Positions 22,330-31,772 of a stretch of DNA of 64,000 bases are shown piece after piece. Numbering within the stretch: the stretch's first letter is position 1; each line of letters opens with the position of its first letter. The notes under the pieces were generated by a model. It was given only the letters and a program-made list of their open reading frames with translations, had not been told where the DNA came from and did not search any database. The stretch comes from Orobanche coerulescens (lineage: Eukaryota; Streptophyta; Magnoliopsida; Lamiales; Orobanchaceae): contig CM065802.1 in the NCBI GenBank assembly GCA_033398695.1, forward strand, positions 76,184,096 through 76,248,095. Direction: 5' to 3'. Made by a program: the position numbers and the translations under genes.

Positions 22330-23634
22330 TCATGAACTGGTGCCGGCCTCGTCCGACGAGGAGGGTGGTGTGGCTGGCCGAACTGGTGGAATGAATGGCC
22401 CGTCTGGGTGCAGTACATGGCTCGTCCACGCAACAAGGTAATCCTGGTGGTAAGCATCCCTCGCAGCCAAGCGCCTCGTCTCACGTCGGTTGGCCCGGCG
22501 GGCCTGCTCTCTCATCTCCTCCTGGACGGCTGTGAGGATGCTCTCTCTCTCCATCCGCATCTCCTCTCTGAAGGCAGCTAGGTGGCTCTCTCTCTCTCTC
22601 CTCATCTCCTCTCTCAGGCCGTCGAACAACGCCTGCAAGTGCTCTCTCTCGGGCGGCGGGCTGGACTCTGCCTGCCCATGTGTCAGAAGAAGAGGCTCGG
22701 GGGACTGCTCATGTGCCTCATCAAGAAGAAATCCTCGTCCCCGAGCATGTGTCGGCGCTCCACCCCACTGGTCAAAGTGCGAAATAATGCGGTGATCAAT
22801 CAGACCGTGGGGTGCTAGCATCGGCTCATCATCCGACCAAGTCATGCCCGACTGGCGGCATAGAGCACAGATGAGAGAGGGGTGCTTCAGCCCCGTATTG
22901 GCCCCTCCTTGAATACACAGAAGAATAGATCGAACTAGGAGAGGGGCCACATTGAATCTGAGCCCGGAAGTGATAGCATATAAGGTACGGGCACGAGAGA
23001 GTAAAACAGAGCGGATCTGCGAGGTAGGATCGACCCGTGCGCAGAGGAAGTACAACCAGGCTCACCCGAGCTGACTGAGGCGCGAGCTCTTAAAGTAGAA
23101 GGCCGAAGAACCCGGGGCACGAGTCTCCCAGACGGATCCGGGCTGTGTGAGTGCCTCGAGCAGGGCCTCCCTCGTGAGGCCACTCATAGCTCGCGTATAC
23201 GCAGTATCGTCCACCACAGGCAGTTCGAATAATTTCGGAATGGCGGCCACTGAAAAATCCACAGTAATGCCTCGGATGACGACCTGAGTCCGAGTATCTG
23301 ACTGCGGTATCATCTGCCCTGCCCGAATATGCCTCAACAGAGCGCTAACATAAAACTCCTGTACGATGGAGATCACAGCCGGCTCGGGAGGCGCAGTGAA
23401 ACGGGCCCACCCCATCTCGTCAATCATCGTCATAAGCTCACCGTCCTAGGGGACGGGAGTGAATCCCCGCTCCGGAATCAAAGGTCGAGGACAGATCTTT
23501 TCATTGAATATTTTATGAATTTCCGGGCTGGAGAATTGGTGCGACTCCAACTCGGCTCGGCTTTGTGAAGTTTCCCCTCTTGTGGGGGACGATTGTGTCC
23601 TAGACCTTGTGCTAACCTTCCTCTTTCTAGCCAT
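22330..23634 (-). pseudogene. Athila-type extra (env-like position) ORF with coiled coil, two nonsense codons
   Basis: A single minus-strand frame from ATG at 23634 to the stop at 22330, about 434 codons, broken only by two in-frame stops (at 23446-23448 and 23062-23064). It begins MARKRKVSTRSRTQ, a basic serine-rich start. The middle (VIRGITVDFSVAAIPKLFELP) resembles the conserved domain of the Athila ORF / putative plant transposon protein family. A coiled coil follows (EHLQALFDGLREEMRRERES and two related repeats), then a proline-rich acidic end (PPSSSDEAGTSS). No membrane segment is visible, so 'env-like' refers to position only. A good splice acceptor (TTTTCAG at 23644-23650) stands 10 bases before the ATG. 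Function of the family is unknown to me. Confidence 0.8.
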
Positions 23635-23643
23635 GACGAGTTC

Positions 23644-24159
23644 CTGAAAAGATAAACACCAGAAATTACTTAAGCTATAAGGAAAACAACACCACTTGAC
23701 TAAAGATATGCAAAACGTGAATATGGAGTTGAACGAGCTTGCACCGTCATGAGAGACAATTAAAATTGAGCTTTCACGTTTAAACTTGACGTAAGGGTTG
23801 GGGTACGATCTAAATCCATAAACAAATTCGCTGCACATAGTTTCAAAACGTTGGCTTAAAAATTTTTCATTTATGCATTTCATCAAACACCTTGACTGCA
23901 TGATTTCAAATGAAGAACAAGCATTGTAATGGTGTAATCCAATTCCCAACAAAAACAACATTAATCGATAGTTATCAAAAACATCAATAATCCATCAACA
24001 ACTAACATCGTCAATCACATAATGATCGCCAAATTCTAACTTAATTTTTGATAGAACTTTTAAAACAAAGAAAAACTAAAAACATAATCAATATTGAATG
24101 AAGAACAACACCTCACTTTGCAATTTATGTAGCAATTAATACTAAGGATTGAGAATTAC
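23644..24159 (-). other. Putative 516-bp intron before the extra ORF of C
   Basis: The donor GCAAG|GTAATT starts at 24159. The acceptor, a pyrimidine-rich stretch ending TTTTCAG|G, ends at 23644, ten bases before the ATG. The sequence between has no open frame of note and is A/T rich like plant introns. D keeps the donor (CCAG|GTAATT at 44381) although its ORF is gone. Splicing is inferred. Confidence 0.5.
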
Positions 24160-24306
24160 CTTGCGTAGATTTAAGAATGCAAGAAAAAGAGGAGTTGAGA
24201 TGGGGTTCGGCCGAGCGCTGTGCGAAGAAGGAAGGGAATTTACCTGGTGTGTGCCGGCCGATCGTGTATATGAAGGATACCTGGGCTGTTGAACTTCCGA
24301 ACGGGG

Positions 24307-24637
24307 GCCGCGACACAGCTTAAGTGAGCCGCGGCCCAGAGTACAGCCTGCCCGGGCTTCTTTGTTCCATCGCCATGTGCCGCGGCTCAGCATATGGGTG
24401 CCGCGGCTCATAGTGTAAGTGTGCCGCGGCTCAATTAGTCCGTGCCGCGGCACGTAGTACAGCTTCCTGGACGTATCTTTGCCATTTGGTGTGCCGCGGC
24501 TCAGTGCATATGTGCCGCGGCTCAGGGACCGGATGTGCCGCGGCTCAGTAAGGTCGTGCCGCAGCACAGAGTATAGTTCATTTGGCCTTTTTCCTTCAAC
24601 TTGTGTGTGCCGCGGCTCACTATCCTTGTGCCGCGGC
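24307..24637 (-). promoter_or_regulatory. Internal GTGCCGCGGC array upstream of the extra ORF in C
   Basis: Twelve GCCGCGG-type sites start at 24307, 24328, 24379, 24400, 24423, 24444, 24493, 24514, 24537, 24558, 24609 and 24630. Spacing is 21 bp within pairs and 23 bp between the pairs of each quartet. Most read GTGCCGCGGCTCA; the last of a block often reads GTGCCGCGGCAC or GCGGCCCA followed by AGAGTACAG. It matches the LTR arrays of C and D. It lies upstream, in element sense, of the putative leader exon and intron of the extra ORF, so an internal promoter is likely. Confidence 0.6.
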
Positions 24638-24639
24638 CC

Positions 24640-24923
24640 ATTGCTGAATTCTTCCCCTGGGGTGATTTCTGTACAGAACTTTCAAAAGAAAACACCAAGA
24701 ACGTGAGGGATAAGCGTATCAAAGCAAAAATGACGAAAAATAATGATCCAAAAATGCAATAAAATACTGAAAAATGAAAATCTACAACTAATACTCGGGT
24801 TGCCTCCCGAGAAGCGCTAAGTTTATAGTCTTCAGCCAGACTTTTTGAAAATCAGTTCGCATTTCGCAAAGACCATTTGGATTCTGCACAGTCCATCGAA
24901 CCGTTATTACGTGATTTAAATTG
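24640..24923 (-). other. Junction region after the gag-protease ORF in C
   Basis: Non-coding. 24780-24845 matches the block just downstream of D's integrase stop (TACTCGGGTTGCCTCCCGAG and onward). It therefore marks the 3' edge of the roughly 3-kb pol deletion in C. The hairpin CTCGGGTTGCCTCCCGAG is conserved in both elements. Confidence 0.6.
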
Positions 24924-26557
24924 TTAACCATTGAATTTCAACCGTTTGACTTTTGGTTTGGAAATCCAATGTTCTTTGCGAAACGGCTTTAACAAAAGCA
25001 ACCGTCCAAAACACCCTTTTTGCAGTTGACTTGGTACTCGTTTGACCTCCGGCTTAATTTTCAACTCCACGGGCGAATTTATGACAGCATGAGATTTTAT
25101 CGATGGTGGATGAACAGATGTTGAAGATGACATATTTAACTGCTTAAGATACATGATTCGCTCTTCATTTTTATTAGACGTCGGGGTAGCTGAAACGGAT
25201 TCTGAACACTTCGACCAACAACTCTCCCGATGTGCGTCTTTCGCAAAGATATCTACACTTTCAATTTGTGAACTCTTCTCGATACTACTTGGACACGGAA
25301 AGGATTGAAACACTTGGAAAGTGACTTGCTCATCTTGAACCCGCAGAGTGAGTTTCCCTTTTTCCACGTCAATGAGAGTTCGGCCGGTAGCTAAGAATGG
25401 TCTTCCCAAAATAATTGGGATGTCATGGTCCTCCTCCATATCGAGCACAATGAAATCAGCCGGAATGATGAATTTATCTACCTTGACTAAAACATCTTCT
25501 ATTATCCCCCTCGGGTACTTGATAGACCGGTCAGCTAATTGCAGCGAGATTGTCATCGGCTTGGCTTCCCCAATGCCTAGCTTCTTAAATATGGAAAGGG
25601 GCATCAGATTAATGCTGGCTCCGAGATCACACGCTCTATCAAAAGAAATATTTCCTATAGTGCATGGTATATTAAAACTTCCTGGATCCTTCAATTTTGG
25701 CGGGAGCTTTTTCTGCAAGATGGCGTTGCACTCTTCCGTCAATGCCACTGTCTCATATTCCTCGAGCTTCCTTTTGTTAGATAAGATCTCTTTCATGAAC
25801 TTCACATAGCTCGGCATTTGTTCCAAGGCATCAACAAATGGAATATTTATATGTAGTTTCTTGAAGACGTCAAGAAACTTGGAGAATTGTTTGTCCAATT
25901 TATGCTTTTGCAAACGCTGTGGAAACGGGACTGGTGGCACATATGCATTCGGATTGTCAGGAAACAGTATCGAGGGTCTCGAATTTTGTGATTCCTCAGT
26001 CGCCAAATTTTTCTTCTCTTCATCATCACCTCTCTTTTTGTCCTGCCTGGGCTGCTCGCACAATTCCTTCCCACTTCTCAAACTAATGGCATTGATACTT
26101 TCTTTGGGGTTCGTCTCAGTTGTACTTGGCAAGGTACCCTCAGGGCGAGCTGTTAATACATTAGCAATTTGGCCCAATTGGACTTCCAAGTTGCGAATAG
26201 AAGCGGAATGGTTTTGCAAGGTTGCTTCCGTACGGGTCATGAACTGACTCGTATTTGCTGCTAATTTTGCCATTGCTTCCTCTAGAGAGATCTTTGGAGC
26301 GGGAGGAGGTTGCTGTTGGTGTTGAGCAAACTGAGGTTGGTTTGAGTTTTGTCCATTTCTTCATGAAAAGTTAGGATGATTACGCCACCCCGGATTATAA
26401 GTGTTGGAGTACGGATTGTTCTGCCGATTCCCATTCCCCACAAACTGAGCTTGTTCCATCGGGTGTTGCTCGAAAGGATTTCCAACTTGGCATTCCACGC
26501 TAGGATGAGATCCGTTGCACTAATTACATGATTCAGTGGTAATGGGGGAAGGAGCAT
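24924..26557 (-). pseudogene. Gag linker and aspartic protease of element C
   Basis: 26282-26557 holds the knuckle and proline/glutamine-rich linker, with a stop near its end. 24924-26273 is open for 449 codons: MAKLAANTSQFMTRTEATL, AISLRSGKEL, FPQRLQKHKLDKQFSKFLDV, the active site CDLGASINLMP, LQLADRSIKYPRG and PIILGRPFLATGRTLID. Compared with D the residue before CDLGAS is lost (RACDLGA against RALCDLGA). After the protease the sequence departs from D at about 25030 (QKGCFGRLLLLKPF) and stops, without RT. In the family this cleaves the polyprotein. In C only gag and protease would be made. Confidence 0.88.
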
Positions 26558-26600
26558 GTGATAAGGCTTGAAGTTGCTAAGTCAAGGCGGCGACTTGAGC

Positions 26601-27458
26601 TTATGGCGTAGAGATTGGATCGTTGTCGGAGATTTCCATCACTCGTTTCGGGTTCACTCGTTCGGAAGGCCACTGATAAGCATTTGCATCCATCGCTTCC
26701 AATAGAGAGTGGGCTTCGGCCATCATTTTTCCCATCAACGCTCCTCCAGCGCCTGCATCAACAAGAGTGCGTGTAGAAGCACTCAATCCGTTGTAAAATG
26801 TTTGAATTTGTAGCCAGTCCGGTAGGCCATGATGTGGGCATCTCCGTAATAAATCCTTGTATCGCTCCCAAGCTTCGTGAAGCGACTCCATATCAAATTA
26901 CCCGAACGTAGTAATCTCGTTCCTCAGTCTCGCCGTCTTTGATGGTGGGAAGAACTTAGCCAAGAAGGCTTGCGCTAATTCCGCCCAAGTCGTGACAGAG
27001 CCCGGCGCTAAAGAATTCAACCAAAATTTTGCTTTGTCCCTTAGAGAGAAAGGGAAAAGCCGCAGACGAATAGCATCATCGGTGACACCATTATTCTTGA
27101 AGGTGTCACAAATCTCGAGAAATGAAGCGATATGCGCATTGGGGTCATCATTCGCCAATCCACAAAACTGACTTGCTTGCACCATCTGAATAATAGCAGG
27201 CTTGATTTCGAAGTTGTTCGCTTGGATGGTTGGACGCCGAATTCCCGAAAAGTTTGCATTGATTTGTGGCATAGCATAATCACGTAGTGCTAATGCCGGT
27301 TGAGCTTGCTGAATGGGGTTGTCTGCTTCGTGATTTCCCGTGTTATCGTCCATGGTGCCTGTTGTCGGTAGCTCACATTTCTCCTTCTTGCTTCTCCGAA
27401 GAGTGCGCTCGAGTTCAGTATCCAAAGGTAGTAGGCCTTCGTTACCAAATTTTCTCAT
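26601..27458 (-). pseudogene. Gag of element C
   Basis: Starts MRKFGNEGLLPLDTELERTL, 109 bases after the primer site, and closely follows D's gag. The core reads NNFEIKPAIIQMVQASQF, FLEICDTFKNNGVTDDAI, RLRLFPFSLRDKAKFWLNSL and AFLAKFFPPSKTARLRNE. One stop at about 26898 splits it from the rest (MESLHEAWERYKDLLRRCPH, TFYNGLSASTRTLVD), which ends at another stop near 26601. This is the capsid-forming Retrotrans_gag family. Two nonsense codons make it non-functional, but particles could be supplied by a relative such as D. Confidence 0.9.
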
Positions 27459-27566
27459 GCACTAACCAGAAACTCCTGAAAGGAAAAACAAATAAATTAG
27501 AAATAATAAAAAAAATGTTCAAATTAAGACTAGAAATACTGAATCAATATTAGTAAAATAATCAGT

Positions 27567-27583
27567 CCCCGGCAACGGCGCCA
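27567..27583 (-). other. Primer-binding site of element C (tRNA-Asp)
   Basis: The plus strand CCCCGGCAACGGCGCCA equals the 3' end of plant tRNA-Asp at all 17 positions, six bases from the 5' LTR. Confidence 0.93.
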
Positions 27584-27589
27584 AAAACT

Positions 27590-28891
27590 TGTTGCGTGAT
27601 TCGGTGAACACAAGTGCACGTTATCGTAGACAAGTAATAAAGAGATGAGTAAGATATCGTTCCCACGAGGACTAACTTACTAACTACCGATTTATGAGTA
27701 TTCTAATTTTATCTGAACTATCGAATTTTTAGATGCAAGTGATAATAAAATAAAATTAATAAAAGAATAAATAATAAAAACGATTGTTTGAAGAAAGGAA
27801 CTCAAATAAGGAATAAATCTAGGATTGTGAATCCACCTCGGTTTATCCGAATTACTCTCGATTATATGAATTTAATGATTTCCCAATTTATTGAAGGCGA
27901 AGGTTGCTAAAATACTCTACCGCCTCTCCCGAGATCAATAGATTTTTCTAAGGCGAATAACACACTCTATTCCTAGGTGAATTAATTCGACAATAGGCAA
28001 AAAGCACGAAATCTTCAGAAAGGCCACATAGTTCCTATGAGTATATTCCTATCTCATAAGATAAAACGGTTCTCACCAATTTTCCCTACCAACTCTCCTC
28101 TCCCGATTCGAGTTGCGTAATTAAAACAATTCAATTATAGGCCACACAATTGAAAGCATTAAGAACAATTGGGAAAAACTCAATAGAAAAGGGAATTATA
28201 TTAATGCAAAATCGAAGTAAATTCGTCAAAACTTCGGTTTCATCAAGATCCTAGAACAGGGCTTTAGCCTGACATGCTAGAAAATAAAAATACAAAAATA
28301 ATTAAAGAAAGCATAAAGATCAAACGCAGTCGAAGAGCTCGGATTCCTCCGTTCTCTAGCTTCCGCTCTCTGCTCCTTGATGTCTTCTGCTTCTCCTCAA
28401 TTCCTTGATGATCGATCCCCCTCAATCTCAGAACTTAAACCCCTATTTATAACTATCATTAGCCTCCAAAATGCATCCGGGGATTGAGTCAAAAACAGCT
28501 CCAAAGACGGCCCAGAAACGCGGAAAATCCATCAAAACCGCCCCGTGGGCCGCGGCTCACTTAATCTGTGCCGCGGCTCACCATGTTCAGTGCCTATACC
28601 TGGGCGCCTTTTTTTCTTCATGGGACGTGGCTCAGCATCCTTGTGCCGCGGCCCCCGGTACAGTTCGCTCGGCGCTTGCTAGTCCTCTTCGTGTACCGCG
28701 GCTCACTTGGTTCGTGCCGCGGCCCCAGGCCAAAAATAGTCGTTTCAGCCCATTTTTCGCCGTTCGAGCTTTCGGACTCCGATTTCCTACAAAACATATA
28801 AGAATGGTGCATTAAGAGCTCATTTAAGCAGATTTAGACTTCAAATGGATAAAAATTAATGATAAATAAGCGTATAAAAATACGCCTAACA
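27590..28891 (-). repeat. Right (5') LTR of element C
   Basis: 1302 bp, TGTTGCGTG to CGCCTAACA, next to the CCTCC duplication. It has TATAAATA on the minus strand at 28444-28451. Upstream in element sense are three GC-motif pairs beginning at 28549/28570, 28624/28645 and 28695/28716, each exactly 21 bp apart. Confidence 0.94.
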
Positions 28892-28896
28892 CCTCC

Positions 28897-29838
28897 TCTT
28901 GAGCTCATCAAAGCTATTTTGACAGTCCGTAGTCCATACAAACTTGGTACTTTTCCTCAGTAGGTTCGTTAGTGGTCTAGCGATACAGGAAAAAGCCTTG
29001 ACGAATCTTCGATAATATCCTGCAAACCCTAGAAAACTCCTTACCTCCTTGACATTCTTCGGTGGTTCCAAACTCATTATCGTTTTGATCTTTTGTGGAT
29101 CGACCTTAACGCCTTCCGCCGAGACAACATGTCCAGGGAAAATTACTTACGACATCCAGAATTCACACTTGGCAAGTTTTGCATAAAGTTGGTGTTGCCT
29201 CAACACGCTCAGAACCTGCCTCAAATGTTCTTCGTGTTCCTGTTGGCTTCGAGAATAGATTAGGATGTCGTCAATAAAAACCATGACGCACTTATCGAGG
29301 AAATTGATTATAACTCTGTTCATCAACTCCATGAAAACGGCTGGGGCATTGGTCAACCCGAATGATACCACGATGTATGTCCATACCTTGATCGAAATGC
29401 AGTCTTGGGTATATCTTCCTCCCAAATCCTCAATTGGTGATATCCGGACTGTAGGTCGATCTTTGAAAACACAACCGCCACCTGTAATTGATCTAGGAGA
29501 TCATCGATCCTCGGGAGTGGATAACGATTCTTGATAGTGACTTTGTTTAATTCTCTATAGTCAATGCACAAGCATAGAGAGTTGTCGTTCTTTTTAACAA
29601 AGAGTACTGGCGCGCCCCACGACAAGGTGCTCGGGCGGATCAATCCCTTCGCCAGCAGATCTTCGAGCTGTATCATCAATTCCTTCATTTCGGCTGGTGC
29701 CATCCCATAAGGAGCTTTGGAAATAGGTCTCATTCCCAGATCAAGTTCAATGGAGAGATCAACTTCTCGGTGCGGCGACAACCCTGGTAGTTCATTGGGA
29801 AAGACGTCTGAAAATTCATTCACCACCAGGATGTTCAC
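28897..29838 (-). pseudogene. Reverse transcriptase of element A
   Basis: In minus-strand order: [54 protein letters not shown] and [15 protein letters not shown] (29353-29838). After a frameshift near 29400 come [18 protein letters not shown] and the catalytic box [10 protein letters not shown] (29147-29425). A stop at 29147 is followed by [18 protein letters not shown] and [16 protein letters not shown] (28897-29077). The frame then meets the left edge of C's target site and resumes at 19787. Apart from one frameshift and one stop, all RT blocks are present. It is typical of chromoviruses. Confidence 0.92.
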
Positions 29839-29877
29839 GATCGAAAGTTGTGATGTATCCTCTTGGAGTACATAACA

Positions 29878-30945
29878 CTAATAGTACATTTCTTGAGAGT
29901 TACATGAGGCCCCCGATGCAAGAAGGCTGAGAGACCCCTTCGTGCTGAAGTGTTCTCGACCCTTGATAACATGCGTGGTACCATCGCAAGCCATGATGGA
30001 AATAGTCAAGTGGTAGGTATCCAATATTGTCCTGTGCAAGGGCATCCAGTCCATGCTTAATATGATATCTTCATTCTGGAGTGGGAAAACCATAAGATTT
30101 GCAGTCCAACCACGATCATTGATACGGATCTGGTAGTCCCGAACTTCAAGATTGCCACCTACTCTACTACCTTCGGGTAGTTTAACAGTATAGGATTCAC
30201 AGGGCACACAAGCAAGATTCAAGCGCTCAACACATTCCACAGATATAAACGAATGTGTGGCTCTGGTATCAAATAGTACATGAACAGGCTGGGAGTTAAC
30301 AAAAAGTGTACCTGAGATAGCTGGCGCAGACTGACCATCCGTAGCCCTCAGTTTGAATACCCAGGACGGCAATGACTCAGAAAAGGATGCAGTACCACCG
30401 CCGCGCCCATGGCCTCGGCCAACACCGTAGGGTGGTGGTTGGGTCTGATGGGGTGGAGCTCGATAGTTAGAAACAACAGGTGTCCTGGAGGATTGCACAG
30501 AGCCTTGTTGACTCTGATGAGGAGCTGAGTCCTGTGCAGGATTGGCTCGCCAGCAGTAATGAGACATATGCCCACTCTTTCTGCAAGAGAAACATTTGGT
30601 AGCCGACTTGTGACACCGATCCTTGGTTTGTCCGGATACGCCACAATTAAAGCAGTATTTACGGTAAGGCTTATCGAATGCACCCTTCTGTTGGTATGAG
30701 GCTGATGACTTAAAGGAAGACACAGACCCCGAATTTGTCTTGTTGGCACTCCCTGACTGATTAGATGTCTTCTGCCTCTTCGGATTGTGTCCGGTGTCAG
30801 TGCTAACAATAGTGCCAGCATATGCTGTGACTACGTCCTCGTACACCCTCAGAGTCGTACAGTGGAATCCGGCGGCATAGCGTTGAACATCTTCCGGCAG
30901 TCTCCGCGCGAGGTGACAAATTCGCTGATCTTCCGAGGGAACCAT
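29878..30945 (-). pseudogene. Gag C-terminus, zinc knuckles and protease of element A
   Basis: Open for 355 codons on the minus strand. It starts inside gag (RICHLARRLPEDVQRYAAGF). Two knuckles follow: CFNCGVSGQTKDRC, where the zinc-binding His is replaced by Gln, and CFSCRKSGHMSHYC, complete. After a glutamine/proline/glycine-rich linker the protease appears, with VLFDTRATHSFIS where the family has DTG. Gly to Arg at the active-site loop should abolish cleavage. The segment ends LSMDWMPLHRTILD (family GMDWL) and a stop at 29878. It lies directly upstream of RT and once formed one polyprotein with it. Confidence 0.88.
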
Positions 30946-31029
30946 CTGTGAGACATAACTTAACTCAGTACGGTAAGCCCGAATGATTTCCGGTACTAGA
31001 AAATTATGTGGTCCAGCACTGAAAAAGTC

Positions 31030-31588
31030 TCATGCACGAGCAGTTTGGGCTGATCTAGGACAGTACTCGCTTCGCAGTAGCCGAGCAAATTCAGCCCACC
31101 CGAATACTCGGTTTTTTGGCTTGCAAGTTCTCCACCAACGGGCAGCAGTTTTGCGGAGCTGATTAATCCCGAGTGGCACCTTTCGGTTTTCTGGACAACC
31201 GATCACATCGAAGACGGTCTCCATTTCATAAATCCAGTCGTCCACGTATTTCTCCCTTGATCCGTCAAACAATGGCGTCCTAGCTTTCGACATCTCTCCC
31301 AACCATCCGTCTCTCCCTGTGTTCTCCTCCACGTTGATGACCGGTATCCGTTCTGTTTGGTTGACTTGAGCGATTCCCATGGCAAATAGCTTGGGCGAGG
31401 GCCTGAATGAAGGCCGGGTCCATGCCTCCAGGGTTGTTATTCTAGCGTTCTGCCACCTGATCATTTTGTTTAATCGGCAGCGGCTGGTCCCCAGCTAGAA
31501 CGGTCTCGACAGTGTTCCTGTCCTCATTCTGGTTCACGGCAGAACCCTGAGCATCGTGTACTATCCTCCTAGCTCCACGGCGTGCCAT
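31030..31588 (-). pseudogene. Gag N-terminal part of element A
   Basis: The likely start is MARRGARRIVHDAQG at 31588. A frame change near 31442-31464 leads to ERIPVINVEENTGRDGWLGE, ARTPLFDGSREKYVDDWIYE and KVPLGINQLRKTAARWWRTC, then FGWAEFARLLRSEYCP and a stop at 31030. This is the chromovirus gag core, where the pattern F-x-G-x(n)-W-x-x-E-x-E-x-x-F is usual. The part between 30946 and 31029 continues gag in another frame. Gag forms the particle. It is not intact here. Confidence 0.85.
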
Positions 31589-31757
31589 TACAGACAATAT
31601 TAATTTAAGGGCCAGTTCAACACACAATTATATCATGCAATATAAATGTTGCACCCAAATAGAAAACACATACACTACTTACTTTCCATTCCCTTGAAGA
31701 GTTACGGTCGCTTGGGGCGTTGGCTTGGATAAAATTTTTGGAAGTAAAATCTTGGTA

Positions 31758-31767
31758 TCTGATACCA
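31758..31767 (-). other. Primer-binding site of element A (initiator tRNA-Met)
   Basis: The minus strand reads TGGTATCAGA, the usual plant initiator tRNA-Met site, five bases inside the LTR at 31773. The match stops after ten bases (TACC follows, where GCC is usual). Confidence 0.75.
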
Positions 31768-31772
31768 TTTTC

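Larger units (their letters stand above)
19788..28891 (-). mobile_element. Element C: Athila-like element lacking RT, RNase H and integrase
   Basis: LTRs at 19788-21067 and 27590-28891, flanked by perfect CCTCC duplications (19783-19787 and 28892-28896), inside pol of A. The primer site is an exact 17-base match to tRNA-Asp. The interior holds gag and protease (24924-27458) and an extra ORF (22330-23634). All of RT, RNase H and integrase is missing: after the protease the sequence passes within about 100 bp to the block that follows the integrase stop in D (compare 24780-24845 with 44990-45050). It is therefore non-autonomous but recently moved, since its LTRs are close to identical. Confidence 0.93.

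Noticed and set aside
22490..22818. Plus-strand Ser/Cys/Leu-rich ORFs opposite the extra ORF of C
   Set aside because: Antisense of the coiled-coil repeats; no independent support.
24379..24444. 21-nt spacing read as phased siRNA register
   Set aside because: Spacing is of DNA motifs and mixes 21 and 23; nothing in the sequence shows phased cleavage, which needs small RNA data.
24142..24567. Repeated S-R-G-T protein pattern on the minus strand across the GC array (also 44364-44799)
   Set aside because: Arises from translating the GTGCCGCGGC DNA motif; frames are interrupted and other frames give similar repeats, so the DNA motif is the signal.
24307..24637. Regular short repeats that might suggest a CRISPR array
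   Set aside because: The repeat core is about 9-13 bp with 8-10 bp gaps, in plant retroelements, with no cas genes; it is a motif array, not CRISPR.
27567..27583. Possible tRNA-Asp gene end
   Set aside because: Only the 3' 17 bases are present, next to an LTR; it is a primer-binding site, as are 17933-17949 and 50475-50491.
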